DNA from: Dyella halodurans
GTDB lineage: Bacteria; Pseudomonadota; Gammaproteobacteria; Xanthomonadales; Rhodanobacteraceae
NCBI RefSeq assembly: GCF_026283925.1
Contig: NZ_JAPDPF010000006.1
Coordinates: 186,001-250,000, forward strand
Direction of reading: 5' to 3'
DNA: 64,000 nt
Below the pieces are notes generated by a model. It saw nothing but the letters and a program-made list of their open reading frames with translations, was not told the DNA's origin and did not search any database. The position numbers and the translations under genes are program-made. This document shows positions 45,538 through 54,464 of this stretch, piece after piece. Numbering within the stretch: position 1 is the stretch's first letter; each line of letters begins with the position of its first letter.

Positions 45538-48411
45538 TTACTTCGATGATACCGGCTTGCCGTCGCCATCGATCACCTGCAGCTCGCCCAGCTTGAGGTC
45601 GCGGATCGGCTGCTCAATCTTCTTGAGATCGCCCACGATGACCCAGGTCAGGGCCGGCGGCGCAATGATCTCCTTGATCGCCGCCTGCGCATCGGGTTGA
45701 CCGACCGCTTCGGTTCGCGCCTTGAGCGTCTGCACATAGTCGTCCGGGCGGCCAAACTGCACGATCTCGCTCATCGCGCCCAGCACCGCGGCGCTGGTCT
45801 CGAAGCTGCCGGGCAAGCCGCGGATATGGGAGTCCTTGATCTTGTTCACTTCCTGCTCGGTCAGCGGACGCGGGCCGATCACGTCGGTCGCTTCCTTCAG
45901 CACTTCCCGGGCGGACTCGGCGGTCTTGTCCGTCTGCACCGGTGCATACATCAGGAACGGACGCTGGCCGATCGCGTCGCGCATGAAGCTGAAGGCGCCA
46001 TAGGCCCAGCGCTTGTCCTCGCGCAGGTTCATGTTGAGGCGCGAGGTGAAGCTGCCGCCAAACGCACCATTGGCGATGTCGATGGCCAGCTCGTTGGGCG
46101 CCTTGCTCGACGGCGCCAACAGGCCGGCGAGCACCAGCGATTGCGGCGCATCCGGCTTGTCGATCAGGAACACGCGCGGCTTGGGCTGGGCGGCCACCTT
46201 GGCGATGTTCTTCTTCGGCACCGCGCTGGCCGGTGCCTTCCAGTCGCCGAACGCGGCCTCGAGCTGCGGGATGATCTGCTGCAGGGTGGTGTCACCCGCG
46301 ACCAGGATCTTGACGTTGTCCGGACGCAACCAGTCCTGCTGGAACGCGGTCAGATCGGCCGCCTGCATCGACTTGATCGCCTGCTCCGTGCCGGTACCGG
46401 TGAACGGAATGCCGTAGGCGTGGTTGGCGCCATAGATCAGCGGCGGCAAGGTGCGCAGGGCCAGCGCCGAGGGCTGGGTCTTTTCCTGCGCGATGGTGGC
46501 CAGCCACTGGCCGCGCACGCGCTCGATGTCCTCGCCCTTGAAGGCGGGGTTGCGCACGATATCGGCAAACAGCTCCAGCGACGGCTGTAGCTGGTCGTTC
46601 ATCGCGTTGAGCGAGGCCGAGCAGGCGTCCAGGCCACAACCCACGCGGGTGATCGCACCCAGGCGCTGCTTGCGCTTGGCCACTTCCACCGAGTCGAGAT
46701 CCTTGGTGCTCTCGTTCATCAGCGTGGTGGTGAAGCTGGCCGTACCGAGCTTGCGGCCCTGGTCGGCGGCATAGCCGGCATCGAACATCAGCTGCACATG
46801 CGTGACCGGGATGGTGTGACGCTGCGCCAGTACGACCTCGATGCCGTTCTTGAGCTTGCCGCGCTCCAGCGTGGGGAAGCTGAGGTCCGGGAACTGGCTG
46901 ACCTGGGGCACGCCGGTGCTGCGGTCGAGCTGGCTCTTGGCCACGGCGTAGTCGTGCTTCGCCGGCAGCTTGGCCGCCGGACGGCCTTCGGCCGGATTGA
47001 GCGCGACGACCTTGGCGTCTTCCGTATCCGGGTTGAACTCCTTGTCGGCGGGCAGCACGGTCAGCAGGTAGTCGCCTTTGCTCAGCCATTTGTTGGACGC
47101 CGCCTTCACGCTGGCCGCGGTGGCGGCATCGGCGCGTTCGAGGTCCTTCTTGTAGGCACCCGGATCACCGCGATAGACCTGGCCCTCGGCGAGGATCACC
47201 GCCTTGCCGCCGAAGCCACCGACCTTCTCCAGCCCGCGCACGAAGCCGGCGCGATTGCCGATCTTGGCCCGCTCCAGTTCGTCCGCCGTCGGACCTTCGG
47301 CGAGGAACTTGTTGAGCTCCTCGGTGATGACGGCTTCGACCTTGGCCGGGTCCACGCCGCTCTTCACATCGGCCTGGATCTGGAATTGGCTGGCCAGGGC
47401 GAACGGCGCGATGCTCGCCGACACGTTGTCCACCAGCTTGTCCTGATAGACGAGGCGCTGGTACAGGCGCGAGGTCTTGCCGCCGCCCAGCACGGTGGAG
47501 GCCAGATCAAGCTGGATCGAATCGTCGCTGCCCAGCTGCGGCACCACCCAGGTGCGATAGATGCGCGGCTGCGCCACGTGGTCGTGCTGTACGCCGCGCG
47601 TGGACTTGCTCAGCGGGGTGATCCACGCCTGCTGGCGCGGCACGGCCGGACCGGCCGGGATATCGCCGAAGTATTTCTCGGCCTTGGCGCGGGCCTGTTC
47701 CACGGTGATGTCGCCGGCCAGCACCAGGGTGGTGTTGGCAGCGCCGTAATAGTCGTGGAACCACTGCTTCACATCGGCCAGCGAGGCCGCATTGAGGTCG
47801 GCCATCGAACCGATGGTGTCGTGCTGGTAGGGGTGATTGCCGGGATAGGTATTGGACAGGATGTTCTGGTCGACGCGGCCGTAGGGGCGGTTCTCGCCCT
47901 GGCGCTTTTCGTTCTGCACCACGCCACGCTGCGTATCGAGCTCGTTCTGGCCGATCGCGCCGAGCAGATGGCCCATGCGGTCCGATTCCATCCACAGCGC
48001 CATGTCCAACGCCGTGGTGGGTACGGTCTCGAAGTAGTTGGTGCGGTCGAACCAGGTGGTGCCGTTCATGTCCGTGGCGCCCGCCAGCTCGAACGGCTGG
48101 AAATAGGTGCCCTTGTGGTTCTCCGAGCCGGAGAACATCAGATGCTCGAACAGGTGGGCAAAGCCGGTCTTGCCCTTGGGCTCGTCGGCGGAACCGACGT
48201 GATACCAGATGCTCACCGCGACGACCGGTGCCTTGTGGTCCTCATGCACCACCACGGTTAGCCCATTGGGCAGGGTGAAGCGGGTATAGGCAATGTCCGG
48301 AATCGCGTGGGCCGCCTGCTCGCTCGCCAGATTCGGCGCCGCGATCGCCGGCACGCCGGTCGACACGCTGAGCAGTCCTGCCACGAGCAGGGCGAGGGGC
48401 TTTCTTGCCAT
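45538..48411 (-). CDS. M16 family zinc peptidase (fused two-subunit form)
   Basis: A 957-aa secreted protein: signal peptide ending AIAA, then two M16 halves. The first has the inverted zinc motif HLFEH near residue 80 and a downstream Glu (QNEKRQ), so it should be active; the second (about 530-957) lacks HxxEH and is the structural half, as in fused pitrilysin-type enzymes. It degrades peptides in the periplasm. ATG 48411 has AGGAG about 9 nt upstream; a longer frame lacks this. Confidence 0.92.
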   Translation of the reverse strand: MARKPLALLVAGLLSVSTGVPAIAAPNLASEQAAHAIPDIAYTRFTLPNGLTVVVHEDHKAPVVAVSIWYHVGSADEPKGKTGFAHLFEHLMFSGSENHKGTYFQPFELAGATDMNGTTWFDRTNYFETVPTTALDMALWMESDRMGHLLGAIGQNELDTQRGVVQNEKRQGENRPYGRVDQNILSNTYPGNHPYQHDTIGSMADLNAASLADVKQWFHDYYGAANTTLVLAGDITVEQARAKAEKYFGDIPAGPAVPRQQAWITPLSKSTRGVQHDHVAQPRIYRTWVVPQLGSDDSIQLDLASTVLGGGKTSRLYQRLVYQDKLVDNVSASIAPFALASQFQIQADVKSGVDPAKVEAVITEELNKFLAEGPTADELERAKIGNRAGFVRGLEKVGGFGGKAVILAEGQVYRGDPGAYKKDLERADAATAASVKAASNKWLSKGDYLLTVLPADKEFNPDTEDAKVVALNPAEGRPAAKLPAKHDYAVAKSQLDRSTGVPQVSQFPDLSFPTLERGKLKNGIEVVLAQRHTIPVTHVQLMFDAGYAADQGRKLGTASFTTTLMNESTKDLDSVEVAKRKQRLGAITRVGCGLDACSASLNAMNDQLQPSLELFADIVRNPAFKGEDIERVRGQWLATIAQEKTQPSALALRTLPPLIYGANHAYGIPFTGTGTEQAIKSMQAADLTAFQQDWLRPDNVKILVAGDTTLQQIIPQLEAAFGDWKAPASAVPKKNIAKVAAQPKPRVFLIDKPDAPQSLVLAGLLAPSSKAPNELAIDIANGAFGGSFTSRLNMNLREDKRWAYGAFSFMRDAIGQRPFLMYAPVQTDKTAESAREVLKEATDVIGPRPLTEQEVNKIKDSHIRGLPGSFETSAAVLGAMSEIVQFGRPDDYVQTLKARTEAVGQPDAQAAIKEIIAPPALTWVIVGDLKKIEQPIRDLKLGELQVIDGDGKPVSSK

Positions 48412-48481
48412 GAAGAAACTCCTGTTTCGCTGAATGAACACCGTGAGGCTATCGGTGGCTTCCCACCTTGGCAAATGACCA

Positions 48482-48556
48482 ATGACAGGGGTGTCTAGGG
48501 ATGCCTGGACTGTCCGCCACGCTGTCCGGTCCTGCTCGGCCGCTGTCCGCGGACAG
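48482..48556 (+). promoter_or_regulatory. Candidate enhancer sites (UAS) for a sigma-54 activator
   Basis: TGACAGGGGTGTC (48483-48495), tandem CTGTCCG units (48510-48516 and 48522-48528) and the perfect palindrome CTGTCCGCGGACAG (48543-48556) lie about 90-165 bp upstream of the expected start. This is the usual distance for bacterial enhancer-binding protein sites. The matching activator is not in the window. Confidence 0.55.
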
Positions 48557-48621
48557 CCATGTGCATTCGCGGGCACGCAAACAAAAGCCATGAATTCATT
48601 GACTTAGATTGCCATCCGAGG

Positions 48622-48637
48622 TTGGCACGCTGCTTGC
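48622..48637 (+). promoter_or_regulatory. Sigma-54 (RpoN) -24/-12 promoter
   Basis: TTGGCACG (48622-48629), four bases, then TTGC (48634-48637) match the sigma-54 consensus exactly, including the GG/GC spacing. Transcription would start near 48649, 35 nt before the small gene's ATG. Confidence 0.85.
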
Positions 48638-48683
48638 CATATCTGCCATGTAGGACTCACCCACTTTCATCGGAGACATGATC

Positions 48684-48887
48684 ATGAAATTCGAATCGTT
48701 GATGCTGCGCGGCCTCTTCGTCGTCTGCCTGCTGGTTTGCGGCCTGGTGCTTGGCGCCATGGTGACCGCCTCGCCGGACGCCGTTCGTCTCGCCGCCGCC
48801 GGCAGCGCTGGCCAGTTGCTGATTGCCGCCCCGACCACCTGCGCCCTGCCGCCCGACGGCATCGTGTGCCCGCGGATCAACGGCTGA
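48684..48887 (+). CDS. Small membrane protein under sigma-54 control
   Basis: A 67-aa product. ATG 48684 has GGAG 8 nt upstream (an earlier ATG at 48678 is too close). Residues 10-29 form one membrane helix ([18 protein letters not shown]); the rest, about 38 residues, would be outside and ends with a Cys53/Cys62 pair ([11 protein letters not shown]) able to form a loop. No family is recognised. Its promoter and enhancer set strongly suggest that it is a regulated, real gene. It is followed by trmL after 61 bp. Confidence 0.7.
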   Translation: MKFESLMLRGLFVVCLLVCGLVLGAMVTASPDAVRLAAAGSAGQLLIAAPTTCALPPDGIVCPRING

Positions 48888-48936
48888 GCAAGAACGTTCA
48901 TCCGCTCCGGCGCTGTCGGGGGCGCGCACGAACCCC

Positions 48937-48942
48937 GATAAT
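48937..48942 (+). promoter_or_regulatory. -10-like hexamer before trmL
   Basis: GATAAT ends 6 nt before ATG 48949; no Shine-Dalgarno at normal distance is present. A leaderless mRNA is possible. Confidence 0.35.
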
Positions 48943-48948
48943 GGCCGG

Positions 48949-49413
48949 ATGTTGCATGTCATTCTTTTCAGACCCGAGATACCGCCGAACACCGGCAACG
49001 TGATCAGGCTTTGCGCCAACACCGGCGCAACCTTGCACCTGATCCGCCCGCTGGGATTCGAGCTGGACGATGCCCGCCTGCGACGCGCCGGCCTCGACTA
49101 TCACGAATATGCGCAGCTGGCCGTGCATGACGATCTTGCCAGCTGCCTGCACAGCATCGGCCAACCACGCGTGTTTGCGTTCTCGACACGCGGCCGCGTG
49201 GCCCACGTGGATGCCCGCTTTGCCGAAGGCGACGCCTTGCTGTTTGGTTGTGAAACGGCCGGCCTGCCCGGCGACGTGCTCGACGCCATCCCCGAAGCGC
49301 AGCGCCTGCGCCTGCCGATGCGGCCGAACAGCCGCAGCCTCAATCTCTCCAATACGGTTGCCGTGGCGGTCTATGAGGCCTGGCGGCAACTTGGATTCCT
49401 GGGCGCAACCTGA
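48949..49413 (+). CDS. trmL: tRNA (cytidine/uridine-34-2'-O)-methyltransferase TrmL
   Basis: A 154-aa SPOUT enzyme: [21 protein letters not shown] at the N-terminus, [10 protein letters not shown] and [17 protein letters not shown] at the knot. It methylates the wobble ribose of leucine tRNAs. The length fits E. coli TrmL (157 aa). ATG 48949 is the family start; the longer frame upstream overlaps the small gene. Confidence 0.95.
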   Translation: MLHVILFRPEIPPNTGNVIRLCANTGATLHLIRPLGFELDDARLRRAGLDYHEYAQLAVHDDLASCLHSIGQPRVFAFSTRGRVAHVDARFAEGDALLFGCETAGLPGDVLDAIPEAQRLRLPMRPNSRSLNLSNTVAVAVYEAWRQLGFLGAT

Positions 49414-49416
49414 CTC

Positions 49417-49574
49417 CCTCTCCCCTTAGGGCGACCCGAAGGTAGTCCCTGTGGGAGAGAGGGTTGGGGTGAGGGGTCAATCTAGCGACAGGCCCATATT
49501 TATGCCGGTTCTTTTGCGGACTTATCGCGAGCACCCGCCCCTCACCTCAATCCTCTCCCCGCAGGGGAGAGGAG
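49417..49574. repeat. Composite REP-like repeat, family B copy 2
   Basis: It begins CCCTCTCCCC (49417-49426) and holds the core CAATCTAGCGA, GCCGGTTCTTTT and GCGAGCACCC in the same order as the copy at 7543. It ends CTCTCCCCGCAGGGGAGAG. The left half contains an extra AGGGCGACCC insert. It fills most of the trmL-ubiJ gap. Confidence 0.8.
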
Positions 49575-49593
49575 GCAAAATCTGGCGAGCGGC

Positions 49594-49599
49594 TACAAT
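49594..49599 (+). promoter_or_regulatory. -10-like hexamer before ubiJ
   Basis: TACAAT ends 7 nt before ATG 49607, close to the end of the repeat. No ribosome site lies at the right distance. Confidence 0.35.
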
Positions 49600-49606
49600 G
49601 CCCGCC

Positions 49607-50260
49607 ATGACCGAAGCCGTCTCCCGCTCCCTGCTCCCACGCCCGCTGCGCGCACTCGCCGGCCGCGCGCTGGAAACCGCGCTCAACCACACCTTGTCGC
49701 TCGACCCGGACACGGTCGGGCGCCTGGCCGCCCTGGATGGACGCAGCGTGCAGCTGCACCTGCGCGGCCCCGAGCTGGCCTTGTCTGTCACCGTCGATGG
49801 TGAGCGCCTGAAAGTCGGACCCGCCCAGGACGATAGCCATCTGCGCGTCGCCGCCACGCCGGGCAGCCTGCTCGCCATGCTGCTCAAGCGCGACGACGAC
49901 GGCGTGGCGCCGGGCAAGGTGGAGATTGCCGGCGATGCCGAACTCGCGCGGCGCCTGGAGAAACTCGCCAGCAAGTTCGCACCGGATTTCGAGGAAGCGT
50001 TCGCGCGCACCTTTGGCGACGTGCTCGGCGTGCCGCTGGCCAAGGCGGTGCGCAAGGCGCTAGCCCACGCCCGTGAGACGGCCAGCCACCTCACCACCGA
50101 CACGGCGGACTGGCTGCGCGACGAGGTGCGCGTGGCCGCAGCGCCGGGCGAAGTGGAAAGCTTCCTCGACGGCGTCGACGAATTGCGCGAACGCAGCGAC
50201 CGCCTCGAAGCGCGGCTCGCCCGCCTCGAACAACGCCTGCGCAAAGGACCCGCCGCGTGA
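49607..50260 (+). CDS. ubiJ: Ubiquinone biosynthesis accessory factor UbiJ (SCP2 domain)
   Basis: A 217-aa protein with an N-terminal SCP2 lipid-binding domain (about residues 15-120) and a C-terminal Arg/Glu-rich coiled coil (about 185-215). UbiJ binds quinone precursors for the soluble Ubi complex. The length matches E. coli UbiJ (201 aa). Its stop overlaps the ubiB GTG start, so the two are coupled. Other starts upstream in frame would lie in the repeat. Confidence 0.92.
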   Translation: MTEAVSRSLLPRPLRALAGRALETALNHTLSLDPDTVGRLAALDGRSVQLHLRGPELALSVTVDGERLKVGPAQDDSHLRVAATPGSLLAMLLKRDDDGVAPGKVEIAGDAELARRLEKLASKFAPDFEEAFARTFGDVLGVPLAKAVRKALAHARETASHLTTDTADWLRDEVRVAAAPGEVESFLDGVDELRERSDRLEARLARLEQRLRKGPAA

Positions 50261-51906
50261 CGACACCTCTGAACGTGGTGCCGCGCGTCTTGCGTGTCGC
50301 TTCCGTGCTGCTGGCCTACCGACTCGATGAACTGGTCGATGCCGCGCATTTGTTCCGCCCGCTCAAGCTGGTGCGCCCGTTCGTGGCCAGGGCACCGGCC
50401 GGTGTGGACAGCATGCCGCGCGGCGAGCGCCTGCGCCTGGCGCTGACCGAGCTCGGCCCGATCTTCGTCAAGGCCGGCCAGGTGCTGTCCACGCGCCGCG
50501 ACCTGGTGCCGGCCGATATCGCCGACGAGCTGTCCCAGCTGCAGGATCAGGTGCCACCGTTCTCGGGCGCCGAAGCGCGCGCGATAGTCGAGCGGGAGCT
50601 GAAGGCACCGATCGGCCAGCTCTATGCCCGCTTCGACGAAACGCCGCTAGCCTCGGCGTCGATCGCGCAGGTACACGCCGCCACCCTGCACGACGGCAGC
50701 GAAGTCGTGGTGAAGGTGTTGCGTCCGGGCATCGAGCAGCGCATCGATCGCGATGTGAAACTGCTGCGCTCGTTGGGTGAACTGGCCCAGCGCTGGCACC
50801 CCAATGCCGACAAGATCCGCCCGCTCGACGTCGTCGCCGAAGTCGAGAAAATGCTGGAAAACGAGCTGGATCTGCAGCGCGAAGGCGCCAGCGCCAGCCT
50901 GCTGCGGCGCAATTTCGAGAGCGGCGTGGACCTGTACGTGCCGGCCGTGCACTGGGAACTGACCACCGGCGGCGTGCTTACTCTGGAACGCGTGCGCGGC
51001 GTCAGCAGCGACGATATTGCCGCCATCGATGCCGCAGGCATTGATCGCAAGGCACTCGCCGTGAAGGGCGTGCGCCTGTTCTACGAGCAGGTCTTCCGCG
51101 ACAACTTCTTCCACGCTGACGCGCACCCAGGAAATATCTGGGTGGATACCACGCGACCCACCGAACCGCGCTTCATTGCGCTGGATTTCGGCATCATGGG
51201 CTCGCTGCCGGAAGAGGACCAGTACTGGCTCGCGCAGAATTTCATTGCGCTGTTCGAACGCGATTACGCGCGCATCGCGCAGCTGCATGTCGATGCCGGC
51301 TGGATGCCGTCCAGCGTGCGCCTGGACGAACTGACCGCCGCGGTGCGCACGGTGTGCGAGCCCTACTTCACGCGACCGCTTTCGCAGATCTCGCTGGCCG
51401 AGCTGGTCGTCAAGCTGTTCCAGACCGCGCGCCGTTATCAGCTGACCTTGCAACCGCAGCTGATCCTGCTGCAAAAGACCTTGCTGAACATCGAAGGCGT
51501 GGGTCGCATGCTCGATCCCGAGATCGACATCTGGGCGGTGGCGCACCCGGTGCTCAAGCGCATCCTGCGTGAACGCTACAGTCCGCTACGAACCCTGCGC
51601 ACGGTCCGTCGCCGCCTGCCGGAATGGCTGCACGCCGCGCCGGAATTCCCGGAATTGATCCGCGATGCGCTGCGCCAGGTTGCGCGCGGCGAGCAGCGCA
51701 GCGTCAGCGATCCGAACGCACTGGCGCAGCAGCGTGACGATGCGCAGCGCGGCCAGCGCGCGCTCGCCTACGGCCTGCTGGGCAGCAGCCTGCTGATTGG
51801 CAGCGCGGTGCTGTGGTCGCAAGCGGCGGCACATGGCATCTGGCCACCGATTGCATCAGCTGTCCTGGGAGTCATCGTATTCGCCATCGGCTGGCCACGG
51901 CGCTAA
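50257..51906 (+). CDS. ubiB: Ubiquinone biosynthesis kinase-like protein UbiB
   Basis: A 549-aa atypical kinase (ABC1/ADCK). KxGQ motif: [14 protein letters not shown] near residue 74; the Ala-rich loop [11 protein letters not shown] near 132; VVKVLRPGI with the ATP Lys; DAHPGN; and DFGIMG. Two C-terminal membrane segments follow (about 505-545). It starts with GTG 50257 overlapping ubiJ by 4 nt. UbiB supports ubiquinone synthesis at the membrane. Confidence 0.95.
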   Translation: MTTPLNVVPRVLRVASVLLAYRLDELVDAAHLFRPLKLVRPFVARAPAGVDSMPRGERLRLALTELGPIFVKAGQVLSTRRDLVPADIADELSQLQDQVPPFSGAEARAIVERELKAPIGQLYARFDETPLASASIAQVHAATLHDGSEVVVKVLRPGIEQRIDRDVKLLRSLGELAQRWHPNADKIRPLDVVAEVEKMLENELDLQREGASASLLRRNFESGVDLYVPAVHWELTTGGVLTLERVRGVSSDDIAAIDAAGIDRKALAVKGVRLFYEQVFRDNFFHADAHPGNIWVDTTRPTEPRFIALDFGIMGSLPEEDQYWLAQNFIALFERDYARIAQLHVDAGWMPSSVRLDELTAAVRTVCEPYFTRPLSQISLAELVVKLFQTARRYQLTLQPQLILLQKTLLNIEGVGRMLDPEIDIWAVAHPVLKRILRERYSPLRTLRTVRRRLPEWLHAAPEFPELIRDALRQVARGEQRSVSDPNALAQQRDDAQRGQRALAYGLLGSSLLIGSAVLWSQAAAHGIWPPIASAVLGVIVFAIGWPRR

Positions 51907-51927
51907 GACACAAGCAGCCGTCATCCC

Positions 51928-52629
51928 ATGCTCGAGATCCTCTACCAGGACGACGCCCTGATCGCGGTGAACAAGCCCGCGGGCCTCGCCGTGCATCGCT
52001 CCAAGATGGTCGGCAACGCCGAGGAGTTCCTGATCGACCAGCTGCGCGAGCAGGTCGGCGGCATCGTGTATCTGGCGCACCGGCTGGATCGCGCCACCAG
52101 TGGCGTCCTGTTGATCGCGCGCTCGTCCGGGATTGCCGCGGCGCTGGGCGAGCAGTTCATGGGCCGCGACGTGCACAAGCAGTACCTGGCCGTGGTGCGT
52201 GGCTGGCCGGAGCCGGAGGAGGCGCTGATCGACTACGCCCTGCCCGGCTCGCGCGACACCGGTCCACGCCGCGACGCCCGCACCCGCTACCAGCGACTGG
52301 CCACGGTGGAAGTGCCCATTGAGCTCGGCCGTTATGCGCAGCAGCGCTATGCCCTGGTGCTGGCGGAGCCGGAGACCGGTCGCTTTCGCCAGATCCGCAA
52401 GCACATGGCGCATATCCATCACCCGATCATCGGCGACTGCCAGCACGGCCGCGGCGATCACAACCGGCTGTACAAGCAGTACTTCAGCTGCCATCGCATG
52501 CTGTTGCATGCCTGGCGCCTGAGCTTTTCCCATCCGGTCTCGGGTCAGCCGATGCTGATCGAAGCACCGCTGGACGCCGCCTACCAGGCCCTGCTCGACC
52601 GCTTCGGCTGGACCCTGGCCGCTGGCTGA
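51928..52629 (+). CDS. truC: tRNA pseudouridine(65) synthase TruC
   Basis: A 233-aa RluA-type pseudouridine synthase. HRLDRATSGVLL near residue 51 holds the catalytic Asp. GRFRQIRKHMAHIHHPIIGD is the RluA-family C-terminal motif, and TruC-like LEILYQDDALIAVNKPAGL opens the protein. It converts U65 of tRNA-Ile/Asp. It starts 21 bp after ubiB. Confidence 0.9.
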   Translation: MLEILYQDDALIAVNKPAGLAVHRSKMVGNAEEFLIDQLREQVGGIVYLAHRLDRATSGVLLIARSSGIAAALGEQFMGRDVHKQYLAVVRGWPEPEEALIDYALPGSRDTGPRRDARTRYQRLATVEVPIELGRYAQQRYALVLAEPETGRFRQIRKHMAHIHHPIIGDCQHGRGDHNRLYKQYFSCHRMLLHAWRLSFSHPVSGQPMLIEAPLDAAYQALLDRFGWTLAAG

Positions 52630-52685
52630 GCCCGGTTGCCGGCATGCTTTGCCGCGAGCCATGGCCGCGCATGACTTGCGCCCGC

Positions 52686-52691
52686 TAAACT
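52686..52691 (+). promoter_or_regulatory. -10-like hexamer before arfB
   Basis: TAAACT ends 7 nt before ATG 52699, with no ribosome site between; a leaderless start is possible. Confidence 0.3.
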
Positions 52692-52698
52692 GCGCGAC

Positions 52699-53121
52699 AT
52701 GCTCACCGTCAGCCGATCCATCGCCCTGCCCGAGACCGAACTGACCGAGCGCTTCCTGCGTGCCGACGGTCCAGGTGGCCAGCACGTCAATCGCACCGAA
52801 AGTGCGGTCGAGCTGCGCTTTGACGTGGTGCACTCGCCATCCCTGCCCGAACCCGTGCGGGAGCGTCTGCTGGCCCGCCGCGACCGTCGACTCACCGACG
52901 ACGGCGTGCTGGTGATCCAGGCGCGTCGCTTCCGCGACCAGGCGCGCAACCGCGACGACGCGCGCGAGCGGCTGGTCGAGATCATCCGCGGCGTGCTGGT
53001 GCCGCCCAAGGCACGCATCGCCACCAAGCCCACCCGCGGCTCGAAAGAGCGGCGCCTCGCCGGCAAACAGCAGCGGGGCAAGATCAAGCAGACGCGTTCG
53101 CGTGACTGGAGTCGTGAATGA
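52699..53121 (+). CDS. arfB: Alternative ribosome-rescue factor ArfB (YaeJ)
   Basis: A 140-aa peptidyl-tRNA hydrolase of the release-factor family. GGQ is at residues 26-28 in DGPGGQHVN; the C-terminal tail is basic (KQQRGKIKQTRSRDWSRE), the part that enters the empty mRNA channel. It frees stalled ribosomes. Its stop overlaps the next ATG (ATGA). Confidence 0.95.
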   Translation: MLTVSRSIALPETELTERFLRADGPGGQHVNRTESAVELRFDVVHSPSLPEPVRERLLARRDRRLTDDGVLVIQARRFRDQARNRDDARERLVEIIRGVLVPPKARIATKPTRGSKERRLAGKQQRGKIKQTRSRDWSRE

Positions 53122-53714
53122 GTGACCGGATGCTGCCATCCGCCCCGCCCGAGGCGCCCAAGCTCAACAGCCGATTCTGGCCGTGGCTGGCGCGCGTCCT
53201 GCTGCGCCTGAGCGGCTGGCGCCTGCTCGGCGAACCGGCCAACGAGCCGAAGCTGATCCTGATCGGCGCGCCGCATTCGTCCTACTGGGACGGCTATTAC
53301 GGCCTGTTGATGAAGATCGGCCTGGGTGTCGACATCAACATCATGATCAAGCGTGAAGTGCTGGATGGCCCGCTGGGCATCATCCTGCGCCCCATCGGCA
53401 TGATCGCCATCAATCGCAGCGCGGCGCTCAACGTCGTGGACCAGATGGTGCAGCGATTCAACGAGCGCGAGCGGATGTGGCTGGGCATCACGCCGGAAGG
53501 CACGCGCAAGAAGGTTACGCACTGGAAGTCCGGCTTCCTGCGCATCGCGCACGATGCCAAGGTGCCGATCCAGACCCTCTTTCTCGACTATCCCAGCAAG
53601 ACCTTCACGTTCGGTCCGGTGGTGCGGGCCACGGACGATCACGATGCCGACATGGCGAAGATCCGCGAGCTGTTCTCGCCCTATCGCGGCAAGCATCGCA
53701 ACGCCAACGGATAA
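53118..53714 (+). CDS. Lysophospholipid acyltransferase (PlsC-like)
   Basis: A 198-aa protein. HSSYWD (HX4D acyltransferase motif) and PEGTRKKV (substrate block) are visible. It probably acylates a lysophospholipid or glycerolipid at the membrane. The short length and lack of a clear N-terminal helix suggest the compact 1-acyl-G3P acyltransferase group. ATG 53118 overlaps arfB by 4 nt. Confidence 0.85.
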   Translation: MSDRMLPSAPPEAPKLNSRFWPWLARVLLRLSGWRLLGEPANEPKLILIGAPHSSYWDGYYGLLMKIGLGVDINIMIKREVLDGPLGIILRPIGMIAINRSAALNVVDQMVQRFNERERMWLGITPEGTRKKVTHWKSGFLRIAHDAKVPIQTLFLDYPSKTFTFGPVVRATDDHDADMAKIRELFSPYRGKHRNANG

Positions 53715-53720
53715 GCATTC

Positions 53721-54356
53721 GTGACCTCGCTCGGCATCCAGCACTTCGACGCCTTCCTGCTCGCCTGCATCGCGCTGAACCTGACGCCGGGGCTGGACAC
53801 GTTCTACATCCTCACGCGCAGCGGGCGCGAAGGGCGTGCCGTGGGCGTCGCCGCTGCGCTGGGCATCAACGCGGGCTGCATCGTGCACACGCTGGCGGCG
53901 GTACTGGGCATCTCGGCGATCCTGATGACCTCGGCCATCGCCTTCAGCGTGCTGAAGTACCTGGGTGCGGCTTACCTGGTATGGATCGGCCTGCGTATGC
54001 TGCTTGCGCGCGGCACGGCGCGACAGCCCACGGTGACACGTGGCAAGGGCCTCGTGGCGGCATTCCGCCAGGGCATGCTGACCAATGTGCTCAATCCGAA
54101 GGTGGCGTTGTTCTTCCTCGCCTTCCTGCCGCAATTCGTGTCGATGCAGGCGGGCCATCCGCAGCTGGGCTTGCTGGTGCTGGGGCTGAGCTTCATCGGC
54201 ACGGGGACGTTGTGGTCGATGGTGCTGGCCTTGCTTGGCGGACACATCCACCACCTGCTCCATACACGTCCGCGACTTGGTCAGGGGATGGATCGGGTGT
54301 GCGGCATGGTGCTGGTCGGCTTTGGATTCAGGCTGGCCCTGCAACGGCAGCCATAG
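53721..54356 (+). CDS. LysE/RhtB family exporter
   Basis: A 211-aa membrane protein with about six helices. It opens with FDAFLLACIALNLTPGLDTFYILTR and has GFRQGMLTNVLNPKVALFFLAFLPQF-like middle part, as in LysE/RhtB amino-acid exporters. It begins with GTG 53721, 6 bp after the acyltransferase stop. Confidence 0.88.
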   Translation: MTSLGIQHFDAFLLACIALNLTPGLDTFYILTRSGREGRAVGVAAALGINAGCIVHTLAAVLGISAILMTSAIAFSVLKYLGAAYLVWIGLRMLLARGTARQPTVTRGKGLVAAFRQGMLTNVLNPKVALFFLAFLPQFVSMQAGHPQLGLLVLGLSFIGTGTLWSMVLALLGGHIHHLLHTRPRLGQGMDRVCGMVLVGFGFRLALQRQP

Positions 54357-54375
54357 CCACCCCGCCGTTTTTTTG

Positions 54376-54452
54376 TAGGAGCGCACCCAGTGCGCGATCG
54401 GTGGCACGGCGGCACCGCTACGTTGGCTTTTCGCGCACTGGGTGCGCTCCTA
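54376..54452. repeat. Long inverted repeat between convergent genes (family C)
   Basis: A 22-bp arm starting TAGGAGCGCACCCAG (54376-54397) is perfectly complementary to 54431-54452, around a 33-nt loop with GC-rich sequence. An oligo-T run precedes it (54368-54374). It lies between the LysE and LysR stops. This looks like a REP element of the GTAGGAGCG type seen in Xanthomonadales and Pseudomonas; it may also end transcription. Confidence 0.85.
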
Positions 54453-54464
54453 TAGAAGCAGGTC

